Positions 8,787 through 16,884 of a DNA stretch of 64,000 nucleotides are shown piece after piece (position 1 is the stretch's first letter; every line of letters starts with the position of its first letter). The position numbers and the translations under genes are program-made. Where the stretch lies: positions 1-64,000 of the forward strand of contig CALVAC010000004.1 in assembly GCA_944325435.1 (NCBI GenBank). The letters are read 5' to 3'. This stretch comes from an uncultured Bacteroidales bacterium (GTDB lineage Bacteria > Bacteroidota > Bacteroidia > Bacteroidales > UBA932). The notes beneath the pieces were generated by a model. It searched no databases and was not told where the DNA came from. It was given only the letters and a program-made list of their open reading frames with translations.

Positions 8787-10337
8787 ATGAGGGCGTTATT
8801 TTCTGTAAGCGATAAGGCTGGCGTGGTAGAATTCGCCAGCGCACTGAAGAGCCTCGGCTGGGATATCATTGCGACCGGCGGGACAATGAAGCTGCTGAAA
8901 GATGCAGGGCTTGAGATTATCAATATCAGCGATGTCACAGGTTTCCCGGAAATCTGTGACGGCAGGGTGAAGACCCTCCATCCGAAAGTACACGGGGGAC
9001 TGCTGGGCAGACGGGATCTGGAGAGCCACCGTCAGCAGCTCAAGGAGAACGGGATAGAGTATATCGACCTTGTCTGTGTCAACCTCTATCCGTTTAAGGA
9101 GACCATTGCGAAGCCGGATGTGACTATGGAGGATGCCGTGGAGCATATCGATATCGGAGGTCCGTCAATGCTCCGCAGTGCCGCCAAGAACTGGGCTGAT
9201 GTCACTGTGGTATGCCATCCGGAGGATTACGGCAAAGTTATAGATGAGATCAGGGAGCACGGCAATACGACCAGGGAGACCCGGCTGGAACTTTCCGCCA
9301 AGGCATATACGCATACGGCTGAATATGACATAATGATAGCCACCTATATGAGGGCGCAGGCCGGGCTGAACGAGAAGCTTTTCCTCGAGTATGACCTCAA
9401 GCAGAGCCTCCGCTACGGGGAGAACCCTCATCAGCAGGCGAAGTTCTATGCATCGGTGGAGAAAGTGCCTTATTCCCTGGCGACAGCTGAGCAGCTCAAC
9501 GGCAAGGAACTGTCCTACAACAACATCCAGGACGCAAACGCTGCCCTCAATATAGTACGGGAGTTTGATGAGCCTTTCTGCGTAGGACTCAAGCACATGA
9601 ACCCGTGCGGGGCGGCTGTAGGCAAGGATGTGGTGGATGCCTGGAAGAAGACATTCGAGGCTGACAAGGTCAGCATCTTCGGTGGCATTGTCGCAACAAA
9701 CCGGGAGGTCAACCTCGAGGCGGCTGAACTGATGAAACCTGTTTTCCTTGAGATTATCATGGCTCCATCATTCTCGGATGATGCCCTTGCCCTCCTCAGG
9801 ACCAAGAAGAATCTCCGCCTGCTGAAAGTCGACATGACCAGGGACGGGAAGCCGCACCGCCAGGTGGTGAGTGTCAACGGGGGGCTTCTTGTACAGGACC
9901 AGGATCTTACGGCAGAGACGGTAGTGCCGGAAATGTGCGTCACGGAAACGAAACCACAGCCGGAGGATATGGCTGACCTCAATTTTGCATGGCATATCGT
10001 CAAACACGTCAAGTCAAACGCGATAGTCGTTGTCAAGAACGGAATGACCTACGGTGTAGGCGCAGGCCAGATGAACCGTATCGGTTCTGCGGAAATCGCG
10101 CTCAAGGAGGCCAAGGCTACCATAGAGGCAAACGCCGGCAAGGTAGAGGATTTCGGACTTATACTCGCTTCAGACGGGTTCTTCCCGTTCGATGACTGTG
10201 TCTCTCTTGCCGCTGAATACGGGGTAAAGGCAATAGTGCAGCCTGGAGGAAGTATCCGCGATGAGGATTCCATACGGAAGGCCAACGGGAACGGTATCGC
10301 GATGCTCTTCACGGGAAACCGTCATTTCAAGCATTAA
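8787..10337 (+). CDS. purH: bifunctional AICAR transformylase / IMP cyclohydrolase PurH
   Basis: Last two steps to IMP. An N-terminal MGS-like IMP cyclohydrolase domain (about 1-190) has 'SVSDKAGVVEFA', 'ATGGT' and 'GRVKTLHPKVHGGLLGRR'. The C-terminal transformylase domain uses 10-formyl-tetrahydrofolate, with 'LRYGENPHQQAKFY', 'ELSYNNIQDANAAL', 'VGLKHMNPCGAAVG' and 'HVKSNAIVVVKNGMTYGVGAGQMNR'. The length, 516 residues, is normal. It is the last gene before a strong terminator. The formyl donor is made by FolD, encoded two genes downstream. Confidence 0.96.
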   Translation: MRALFSVSDKAGVVEFASALKSLGWDIIATGGTMKLLKDAGLEIINISDVTGFPEICDGRVKTLHPKVHGGLLGRRDLESHRQQLKENGIEYIDLVCVNLYPFKETIAKPDVTMEDAVEHIDIGGPSMLRSAAKNWADVTVVCHPEDYGKVIDEIREHGNTTRETRLELSAKAYTHTAEYDIMIATYMRAQAGLNEKLFLEYDLKQSLRYGENPHQQAKFYASVEKVPYSLATAEQLNGKELSYNNIQDANAALNIVREFDEPFCVGLKHMNPCGAAVGKDVVDAWKKTFEADKVSIFGGIVATNREVNLEAAELMKPVFLEIIMAPSFSDDALALLRTKKNLRLLKVDMTRDGKPHRQVVSVNGGLLVQDQDLTAETVVPEMCVTETKPQPEDMADLNFAWHIVKHVKSNAIVVVKNGMTYGVGAGQMNRIGSAEIALKEAKATIEANAGKVEDFGLILASDGFFPFDDCVSLAAEYGVKAIVQPGGSIRDEDSIRKANGNGIAMLFTGNRHFKH

Positions 10338-10376
10338 TCCCGGCAGGAACGGTGTATATGCATCGTCGCTCTTGAG

Positions 10377-10405
10377 GGTGATCCGGAATCCGGGTCACCT
10401 TTTTT
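10377..10405 (+). terminator. Rho-independent terminator after purH
   Basis: The arms GGTGATCCG and CGGGTCACC flank a short GAAT loop, with one G-T wobble. A run of T residues follows at once. It lies about 40 bases after the purH stop and separates purE-H from purD-folD. A second weaker hairpin (CCTGTC/GACAGG) follows near 10418-10437. Confidence 0.75.
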
Positions 10406-10470
10406 GTCCGGACGGGTCCTGTCTTCTTTGGGACAGGGGGCGATGAAAAGAGCAAGTAATAGGATGACAT

Positions 10471-10502
10471 ATTGATTGAATCGATTACAATCATTATTTT
10501 TG
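10471..10502 (+). promoter_or_regulatory. promoter of purD-folD
   Basis: ATTG at 10471-10474 is followed after 20 bases by TATTTTTG at 10495-10502, a perfect -7 match. It lies about 24 bases before the purD ATG. This argues against longer upstream starts and makes purD-folD a separate transcription unit. Confidence 0.65.
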
Positions 10503-10525
10503 TGACTTCAGTGATAAATCAAGGA

Positions 10526-11812
10526 ATGATGGACAAGAAAGTATTGGTAGTCGGAGGCGGTGGTAGATGCCATGCGATAGTGGATGCGCTGTCACGTTCT
10601 CCGAAGGTCGGGAAAATATATTGTGCGCCCGGAAATGCCGGGATTGCGGCCCAGGCGGAGTGCGTGCCGCTGAAAGACACCCAGGTAGGAGAACTGAAAG
10701 AATTTGCCCTTGACAATGCGATAGACCTGACTGTCGTGGGGCCTGAAGCCTCCCTTGCCCTCGGGATTGTGGATGAATTCGAGTCGGCCGGACTGAGGAT
10801 TTTCGGCCCGTCAAAGGCTGCTGCCACTATAGAGTCGAGCAAGGATTTCGCCAAGAGGTTGATGGCAAAATACGGTGTCCCGACTGCGGCATACGAGACT
10901 TTCGAGGACTACGGCAAGGCTGTGGAGTATGTCCGTGGACATTCCATGCCGGTTGTGCTGAAGTATGATGGCCTTGCGGCAGGCAAGGGCGTTGTAATCC
11001 CCGATACTTTTACCGAAGCGGAGACAATCCTCAGGGAGATGCTGCTGGATGATATGTTCGGCAAGGGCAAGGTAGTCATCGAGGACTTCCTCACCGGACC
11101 TGAATTCTCGCTTATGTGTTTCGTGGATGGGGAAAAGGTCTATCCGATGGCTCTTTCCCAGGATCACAAGAGGGCATACGAGGGAGACCGTGGGCCGAAT
11201 ACAGGAGGAATGGGTGCCTATTCCCCTCTGCCTTTCATCACTGATGAGGATATGGAATATTCCATGGAGAAGATAATGAAACCTGTGGCGGCAGGCCTTG
11301 TCAGGGAGGGCTGCCCGTTCAAGGGTGTCCTTTATGGCGGGCTGATGAAGACTCCGGACGGGATCAAGGTCATAGAGTTCAACTGCCGTTTCGGCGATCC
11401 GGAGACGGAGGTCGTGCTGCCGAGGCTTGAGTCTGACATCTATGATATTTTCTCCAGTGTGGTGGATGGCACTCCGATGTCGGAGATCAGATGGTCCGGC
11501 AGGGCAACCATGGGTTTTGTAATGGCATCTGAAGGTTATCCGGGACATTACGACAAAGGATTTGAAATCAAGGGGCTGGATGCCCTGTCAGACAATCAGG
11601 ATGTCAGGGTATACCATATGGGGACGGCTTTTGCCGGTCCGGGGCAGGAGACGGCAGATAATGGAATTGTCACTGCCGGAGGCCGTGTGCTGATGGTAGT
11701 GGGTTTCGGACGGGATCTGCAGGAGGCCCACGACAAGGCTCTGAAGGCAGTGGAGCAGGTAGACTGCAGCAATCTGTTCTACCGCCGTGACATAGGATGG
11801 CGTGTCCTGTGA
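10526..11812 (+). CDS. purD: phosphoribosylamine-glycine ligase PurD
   Basis: ATP-dependent ligation of glycine to phosphoribosylamine, forming GAR. The product is about 428 residues with an ATP-grasp fold. Signatures include 'GPEASLALGIVDEF', 'SSKDFAKRLMAKYGVPTA', 'VLKYDGLAAGKGVVI', 'SLMCFVDGEKVYPMALSQDHKRAY', 'GPNTGGMGAYSP' and 'EFNCRFGDPETEVVLPRL'. The N-terminal nucleotide loop reads VGGGGRCHAIV, with Cys15 where the family usually has Glu (GGREHA). The frame opens earlier with a TTG, but the promoter overlaps that stretch. Two adjacent ATGs, 10526 and 10529, are the plausible starts. Confidence 0.94.
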   Translation: MMDKKVLVVGGGGRCHAIVDALSRSPKVGKIYCAPGNAGIAAQAECVPLKDTQVGELKEFALDNAIDLTVVGPEASLALGIVDEFESAGLRIFGPSKAAATIESSKDFAKRLMAKYGVPTAAYETFEDYGKAVEYVRGHSMPVVLKYDGLAAGKGVVIPDTFTEAETILREMLLDDMFGKGKVVIEDFLTGPEFSLMCFVDGEKVYPMALSQDHKRAYEGDRGPNTGGMGAYSPLPFITDEDMEYSMEKIMKPVAAGLVREGCPFKGVLYGGLMKTPDGIKVIEFNCRFGDPETEVVLPRLESDIYDIFSSVVDGTPMSEIRWSGRATMGFVMASEGYPGHYDKGFEIKGLDALSDNQDVRVYHMGTAFAGPGQETADNGIVTAGGRVLMVVGFGRDLQEAHDKALKAVEQVDCSNLFYRRDIGWRVL

Positions 11813-11843
11813 TTGTGTATATGATATAACTGGAGGGACTTAT

Positions 11844-12710
11844 ATGATAATAAGCGGTAAGGAACTGTCTGCCAGACTGAAGGCAGAGATGGCGGAACAG
11901 GTGGCGGCATTCCCTGAAAAATACGGGCGTGTGCCGCATCTGGTTGTCATATTGGTCGGGGATGACCCGGCAAGCGTGTCGTATGTGACAGGCAAGGCAA
12001 AGGCATCGGAAGTGGTGGGGATAAGGAATACTACCATCCGCAAGCCTGAGACAATCACTGAAGAAGAGCTGCTGTCGCTCATAGGGCAGTTGAACGGAGA
12101 TGATACTGTGGATGGTATCCTTGTGCAGCTTCCTCTCCCAAGGCATATCAGCGAGGCCAAGGTCATAGAGACAATCTCGAAGGAGAAGGATGTGGATGGA
12201 TTCCATCCTCTCAATGTGGCGGCTCTCTGGCAGAAGCAGCCGTGTACAGTCGCCTGCACACCGAAAGGGATAATCAAGCTCCTGAAAGCCGCAGGTGTCA
12301 CGATACAGGGTAAGAGGGCTGTCGTGATAGGCCGCAGCAACATAGTCGGGCTCCCGGTATCGAAACTGCTGCTGGATGAGAACGCCACTGTCACCGTCGC
12401 GCACAGCCGCACAGTCAATCTTCCGGAACTGACCAGACAGGCTGATATCCTTGTCGTGGCTATAGGCAGGCCTAAGTTCGTCACCGCCGATATGGTGTCT
12501 GAAGGGACAGTGGTGATAGATGTCGGGGTCAACCGCGACCCTCAGACAGGCAAGCTCTGCGGAGATGTCGATTTTGCGGGGGTAGAGCCGAAGGCGGCTG
12601 TGATTACCCCTGTCCCGGGAGGTGTGGGCCCGATGACAATCTGCTGTCTGATGGAGAACACGATAGAATGTTTCCTCCGCCGGATGTCAGATGGTCTCCG
12701 ACAGGACTGA
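11844..12710 (+). CDS. folD: bifunctional methylenetetrahydrofolate dehydrogenase/cyclohydrolase FolD
   Basis: Interconverts 5,10-methylene-THF, methenyl-THF and 10-formyl-THF in the cytosol, supplying the formyl donor for PurH. The product has 288 residues, the usual length. It carries 'VGDDPASVSYVTGKAKA' (with the catalytic Lys), 'DGILVQLPLP', 'KDVDGFHPLN', 'GRSNIVGLPVSKLL' (NADP site) and 'TPVPGGVGPMTICCLMENT'. ATG 11844 is chosen because GGAGGG lies just upstream at 11832-11837 and the protein then begins at the conserved region. The gap to purD is 31 bases. It converges on the LacI-type gene with only 8 bases between stops. Confidence 0.95.
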   Translation: MIISGKELSARLKAEMAEQVAAFPEKYGRVPHLVVILVGDDPASVSYVTGKAKASEVVGIRNTTIRKPETITEEELLSLIGQLNGDDTVDGILVQLPLPRHISEAKVIETISKEKDVDGFHPLNVAALWQKQPCTVACTPKGIIKLLKAAGVTIQGKRAVVIGRSNIVGLPVSKLLLDENATVTVAHSRTVNLPELTRQADILVVAIGRPKFVTADMVSEGTVVIDVGVNRDPQTGKLCGDVDFAGVEPKAAVITPVPGGVGPMTICCLMENTIECFLRRMSDGLRQD

Positions 12711-12718
12711 TACAGGCT

Positions 12719-13732
12719 TCAGCAGCTGCGGCCTTCGACGAGGAAAGGGCGGATGGATATCTGCCCTTCCGTGCTGTCTTCCGATGGTGACCCCTCTATC
12801 ATTTTGACCAGCATGTCAGTGGCTATCCGGCCTATCTGCGGTGCGGGCTGCTCGATTCTCGTTATCGGAGGGTCGAGGTAGTCCAGAAAACGGTTGTTGT
12901 CGAACGAGATGATGCCTATGTCATCCGGAATCTTCAGTCCCTTTTCACGTATCGCGGTGAGCGCACCGAGCATTATCGTGGTGCTGAATGCGAATATGGC
13001 ATCCGGAGGATTGCCGGATTCCAGTACCTTCATCGTGCTTTCATATCCGTTCTCGGAGGAGAAGGTGTCACCGGTGACTGCATATCTGATGTCCTTTTCT
13101 CCGGAATTCCTGACAGCATCTTCAAACCCTCTGACTCTCTCCTTGTTAGGCATTGATGTCAGTACACCTTGGATAGCGAGCAGGTTCCGGTAACCTTTTC
13201 TGATGAGATACCTTGTGGCTGACAGGCCTCCGTAATAATTGTCCGTGCAGACATACGGCAGAGTAGTGTCCGGGAAATACCTGTCTATCAGGACGACCGG
13301 CACTGACCTGCTTATCCTTTCCAGCATCTCCGGGGATTCCCCTACGGGGACGGCTATTATACCGTCCACTTTTCTGGAGAGGAAGGAGTTCAGTGCATCC
13401 GTCTCCATCCGGGCATCTTCCATCGAGTCTGCAAGCAGGATGTTGTATCCGTGTTTTTTGAGGTGGCAGGTGATGATACTTGCAAGGTTGGAGAAGAACG
13501 GGTTGTCGATACTTGGCACAGTCAGTCCAATCGTATTGGTCTTTCTGGTCCGTAATCCTTTGGCTATCAGGTCAGGTCTGTAGTTGCACGCCTGTGCTTC
13601 GGCCTTTATGGTCTCTATGGCGAGCCTGCCGATACGGTACTGTTCCCCCTTGCCCGCAAGTACCCTGGATACTGTGGAAACCGAGTATCCTGTCCGTTCA
13701 GAAATCGTCTGCAGGCTTTCCTTGCTTGTCAT
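12719..13732 (-). CDS. LacI-family transcriptional regulator, probable regulator of the ribose-type locus
   Basis: A 337-residue DNA-binding regulator. An N-terminal LacI helix-turn-helix (ESLQTISERTGYSVSTVSRVLAGKG, split here: SLQTISERTGYSVSTVSRVL) comes first, then the hinge 'RPDLIAKGLRTRKTNTIGL' and a periplasmic-binding-protein-like sensor domain (about 60-335) with 'PSIDNPFFSNLASII', 'VDGIIAVPVGES' and 'AIFAFSTTIMLGAL'. ATG 13732 is favoured since AGGAAAGGG precedes it; an earlier ATG (13765) would overlap the upstream gene. It is probably cotranscribed with the thioredoxin-domain lipoprotein. The natural binding sites are the two palindromes at 15824 and 17967, and a ribose or ribose-phosphate effector is inferred from the neighbouring kinase. 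Confidence 0.88.
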   Translation of the reverse strand: MTSKESLQTISERTGYSVSTVSRVLAGKGEQYRIGRLAIETIKAEAQACNYRPDLIAKGLRTRKTNTIGLTVPSIDNPFFSNLASIITCHLKKHGYNILLADSMEDARMETDALNSFLSRKVDGIIAVPVGESPEMLERISRSVPVVLIDRYFPDTTLPYVCTDNYYGGLSATRYLIRKGYRNLLAIQGVLTSMPNKERVRGFEDAVRNSGEKDIRYAVTGDTFSSENGYESTMKVLESGNPPDAIFAFSTTIMLGALTAIREKGLKIPDDIGIISFDNNRFLDYLDPPITRIEQPAPQIGRIATDMLVKMIEGSPSEDSTEGQISIRPFLVEGRSC

Positions 13733-13757
13733 ATCCCTTTCCTCCTGGCTGTCACGG

Positions 13758-15656
13758 TCATTCAATATCCAGCATCCCCTTCAGGGTGGATACCATTTTC
13801 CCGTGGTCTCTGAAATCATTTCTCAGGCCGTATCTCCCCTCACGGTCCACAAGTACATACGATGGGATGCCATCTATATTGAACTTGTCGCGCAGATATT
13901 TCCATTGCCCGTCATTCAGCCTGTAGTGCAGGCCTTTTATGTCCGGTATCATTGTCTTGTATTCCACAAGCGGTGATGTCTCGTTGGCAATATATATCCA
14001 TACGATGTCATCGCTTTTCAGTTCAGTGCTTTTCAACGGTTCGTTCATTTCAAGTGCGCCCTTGCATGGTCCGCACCATGTGTTCCAGAAGTCAACGAGG
14101 ACGATTTTCCCTCTGTGAGGGGCTATTATCGCATCGAACAGCTCTGCGTTGCCGACATCCGGAGTCTTCTCTATTGCCGCCTTGTCACCAACTGCCGCGA
14201 GTGCAGCCTCTGTATCGGCCTGCATTGTGCGGAAAGCCTCGAGGTAGAACGGATTGTCCATATCTTCCAGCATTCTGAAATCCTGCTCGGAAAGGGCGGC
14301 GTTTTCGGCTTTCTGTGCCAGTCCGGAAACTTTTCTCAGAGACGGAACCAGTCCGCTGTCTGTTCCGGCTATGTCCTCCCATCCGATGTCCGGAACGGTG
14401 ACGGCATCGATATATGACAGCATCTGCGCTCCCATAAGAAGCATCGGGTCGTTTATGTCGATCAGGCTGCATACTGCCGCATAGTTTTCCTTCCTCATTC
14501 TGTCCAGTCCCGGAAATCCGCTGTTCCACAGTGTCCAGTCATCATATACATTCATATAGTTGTGGGTCCGTATCATATCCCCCAAGGCGAAAGCGGAGAC
14601 CGTCTCCTGTTTCAGGGTGATGAGCTGGATTTCCTTAAGCATCCTTCCGGCACTGCTGTGTGCTATGCTGTCTGCCAAGGACCTGTATTTCTCTGTCACG
14701 TGGGCGACATATTCATCTGCTGTCATGTCGTATCTCGCGAACTCCCCGGTGAACATCCACAGGAAATAGTCTCTTGCCGAAGCACTGTCGTAAGCGTTTG
14801 TCAGTCCGGAGTATTTCCCTGTAGAGTAGATTGTCCTGAATCCTTTCCCTTTCCAGTCATCCTCCTGTCTGAATGATTTCTGCAGCAGGAACCCTGTCAC
14901 GCGCATGTCATAATAGACATCAATGTCTTCTCCCGGGGCTGTCCAGATTGTCCCGGATCCGGGGCCGGTGACTATCATCGCGTTGGCAGGCCCGTACTGC
15001 CTGAACCTGAATTCTGCCGTGCAGGTCTCCGGGTCTATGTCTGAGACATATTCCTGCTGTCCGTTCAGGAGCGTGTTGACATACAAGAATGCCCTTTTTG
15101 TGAGCTCAGGCCTGTAGTTCAGCAGATGGAGCCTGACTGTCGTCATCCCTATGGCAAACTCAGGCTCCGGTACCCGCATGTCTCCGGCGACAGTGAGCAG
15201 ACTGTCGGGCACGCCGGCTGCCTTGTCATATACTGTCTTTCCGGTGAGGTCCACTCCATAGAGCCGGAAGCTGTCCTCGCTGTCGGATTCTATGAAGTCG
15301 AATGACCTGACATTGCGTGGCAGAGGCCCGAACATCAGCCTGAACGAGGCCTTGCCGGATTCCGGCATCCAGTAAAGGGAGTCGGCCTGGATACCGTCCG
15401 TGCCGGTCATCGGGTATTTCCTGCCTTTTGCGGCGAGGTATGTGTCCGATGAAATCCTGATCCAGTAGTGCGGAATGTAGTCTGCGTTGATATAAAGGAC
15501 AGTGGCAGAGTCGGATATCTCAACTTTCGATATGTCTAAAGTGAAGGTGTTGGCCGTGTCGATGAGCGGGTTTTCTACCGTTCTTGTCCCCGGTGTGCAG
15601 GAAAGGGTTAATATGACTGGCACAAGGAGGAATGCGGTTCTGAATATTCTGTCCAT
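13758..15656 (-). CDS. thioredoxin-domain (TlpA-like) lipoprotein
   Basis: A 632-residue cell-envelope protein. The signal 'FLLVPVILTLSCTPG' carries a lipobox cysteine. Residues about 25-480 form a large N-terminal region that I do not recognise, partly beta-rich and then alpha-helical. A C-terminal TlpA/ResA-like thioredoxin domain (about 505-630) begins 'GKIVLVDFWNTWCGPCKG' with the redox pair Cys528 and Cys531, and has the cis-proline segment 'DGIPSYVLVDREG'. Such fused lipoproteins are common in Bacteroidota; the usual role proposed is periplasmic thiol reduction. Its position, divergent from the ribokinase and just ahead of the regulator, suggests control by the same intergenic region. 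Its link to sugar use is unknown. Confidence 0.82.
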   Translation of the reverse strand: MDRIFRTAFLLVPVILTLSCTPGTRTVENPLIDTANTFTLDISKVEISDSATVLYINADYIPHYWIRISSDTYLAAKGRKYPMTGTDGIQADSLYWMPESGKASFRLMFGPLPRNVRSFDFIESDSEDSFRLYGVDLTGKTVYDKAAGVPDSLLTVAGDMRVPEPEFAIGMTTVRLHLLNYRPELTKRAFLYVNTLLNGQQEYVSDIDPETCTAEFRFRQYGPANAMIVTGPGSGTIWTAPGEDIDVYYDMRVTGFLLQKSFRQEDDWKGKGFRTIYSTGKYSGLTNAYDSASARDYFLWMFTGEFARYDMTADEYVAHVTEKYRSLADSIAHSSAGRMLKEIQLITLKQETVSAFALGDMIRTHNYMNVYDDWTLWNSGFPGLDRMRKENYAAVCSLIDINDPMLLMGAQMLSYIDAVTVPDIGWEDIAGTDSGLVPSLRKVSGLAQKAENAALSEQDFRMLEDMDNPFYLEAFRTMQADTEAALAAVGDKAAIEKTPDVGNAELFDAIIAPHRGKIVLVDFWNTWCGPCKGALEMNEPLKSTELKSDDIVWIYIANETSPLVEYKTMIPDIKGLHYRLNDGQWKYLRDKFNIDGIPSYVLVDREGRYGLRNDFRDHGKMVSTLKGMLDIE

Positions 15657-15692
15657 GTTTCAGGAGATTAATGTTCCGGATATCAAATCACA

Positions 15693-15700
15693 CAAATATA
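15693..15700 (-). promoter_or_regulatory. -7 element of the thioredoxin lipoprotein-lacI promoter
   Basis: Read on the minus strand this is TATATTTG, a perfect TAnnTTTG, about 37 bases before the start at 15656. The -33 element is weaker: TCTG in place of TTTG, 21 bases further upstream. Confidence 0.5.
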
Positions 15701-15823
15701 AAGTTTTTCTTTATAAATTGACAGATTCTCCAATTGTTATTATGGAACTTCAAAATTGATATGGGAAAAAATCGCAATAACTGTTGCATGTTTGAAAAGT
15801 AATCGCTAAAATTGCAGTAACAA

Positions 15824-15843
15824 TTGCGCAATCGATTGCGCAA
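15824..15843. promoter_or_regulatory. LacI-type operator upstream of the ribokinase gene
   Basis: TTGCGCAATCGATTGCGCAA is a perfect 20-bp palindrome with the central CG typical of LacI-family sites. It lies just ahead of a candidate kinase -7 box (CATATTTG, 15856-15863) and so would cover the -33 region, consistent with repression. A near copy occurs before susC (17967-17986). A looser inverted repeat, GCAA-N6-TTGC at 15774-15787, may be an accessory site. Binding by the neighbouring regulator is inferred. Confidence 0.8.
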
Positions 15844-15904
15844 AGGCTGTAAAGTCATATTTGCAGCGTATGGAACCACACGAGACACACTAAACGATAC
15901 CGAT

Positions 15905-16843
15905 ATGGGACCGGGCAGGATAATGGTCATCGGCAGCAGCAACACCGATATGACCGTAGTCACACAAAGACATCCAGAACCAGGGGAGACCGTTCTGGGA
16001 GGACAGTTCAGAATGGGAGCAGGCGGCAAGGGGGCCAACCAGGCGGTGGCTGCCAAGAGGCTCGGCGGCAATGTCTCGTTTGTTTGCAAGGTAGGTTCAG
16101 ACCTTTTCGGGGACAACTCAATACGGCATTACAGAGATGAAGGGCTGGATGTTTCCGGCATAATGAAAAGCGATGCCGCTTCCGGCGTGGCACTGATTAC
16201 GGTGGATGCCGCGGGGGAGAATTCTATAGTAGTGGCTTCCGGTGCCAATGCGGACATTACGGTGGATGACATCGAATCCATCAGGGAGCAGATAGAGGAG
16301 AGTTCCATCCTCCTGCTGCAGCTGGAGATACCGGTGCCGGTAGTGAAAAGGGCGGCGGAGATAGCCCACAAGGCGGGAGTATATGTGATACTCAATCCTG
16401 CGCCTGCGTGTACTCTCCCGGAGGATATCTTCGGCTGCATATCGCTGATAATCCCGAATTATTCGGAGATGCATCTTCTGACCGGATATGAGCCTGCGGA
16501 TGCCGAGGCTGCGGATGCCGCATTCAGGAAGATGCGTGGCATGGGGGTCAGGAACATAATCCTGACGATGGGTTCCAAAGGCTGTATCGTGGATCAGCAA
16601 GGCAGGGATTCCAGAATCTCGATTCCGGCGCATAAGGTCAAGGCTGTCGACACTACCGGGGCAGGAGACACGTTCTGCGGAGCCCTGTGCGTAGCCTTGT
16701 CGGAAGGGAAAGATCTTGTAGAGGCTGCAGAATTCGCTACGGCGGCTTCCGCCCTGGCCGTACAGAAGCTCGGGGCGCAGGATGCAATCCCGTATCGTGA
16801 AGATGTCTTGAACCTGAGCCTGCGGACTCCGGTGCAGTTATGA
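15905..16843 (+). CDS. rbsK: ribokinase (PfkB family)
   Basis: Phosphorylates ribose to ribose 5-phosphate in the cytosol. The 312-residue product shows the PfkB hallmarks: 'GSSNTDMTVV' at the start (substrate side), 'GAGGKGANQAVAAKRLGG' (first PfkB signature, sugar binding), 'LNPAPA', 'IIPNYSEMHLLTG', and the second signature 'DTTGAGDTFCGAL' with the catalytic Asp. These patterns are closest to RbsK within the family. ATG 15905 is used because earlier in-frame codons overlap the operator and promoter. It is followed 41 bases later by the transporter. Regulation by the LacI-type protein through the upstream palindrome is likely. Another pentose or deoxyribose as substrate is possible. Confidence 0.88.
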   Translation: MGPGRIMVIGSSNTDMTVVTQRHPEPGETVLGGQFRMGAGGKGANQAVAAKRLGGNVSFVCKVGSDLFGDNSIRHYRDEGLDVSGIMKSDAASGVALITVDAAGENSIVVASGANADITVDDIESIREQIEESSILLLQLEIPVPVVKRAAEIAHKAGVYVILNPAPACTLPEDIFGCISLIIPNYSEMHLLTGYEPADAEAADAAFRKMRGMGVRNIILTMGSKGCIVDQQGRDSRISIPAHKVKAVDTTGAGDTFCGALCVALSEGKDLVEAAEFATAASALAVQKLGAQDAIPYREDVLNLSLRTPVQL

Positions 16844-16884
16844 ACTCGCCAAACTCTGCATAAACAACAAACAACCACATAGTT

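Noticed and set aside
10472..10525. Upstream TTG start adding 18 residues to PurD
   Set aside because: The promoter -7 box lies within it and PurD homology begins at the ATG pair 10526/10529.
15824..15904. Upstream start for the ribokinase within the palindrome
   Set aside because: The extra 27 residues are unlike PfkB proteins and overlap the operator and promoter.
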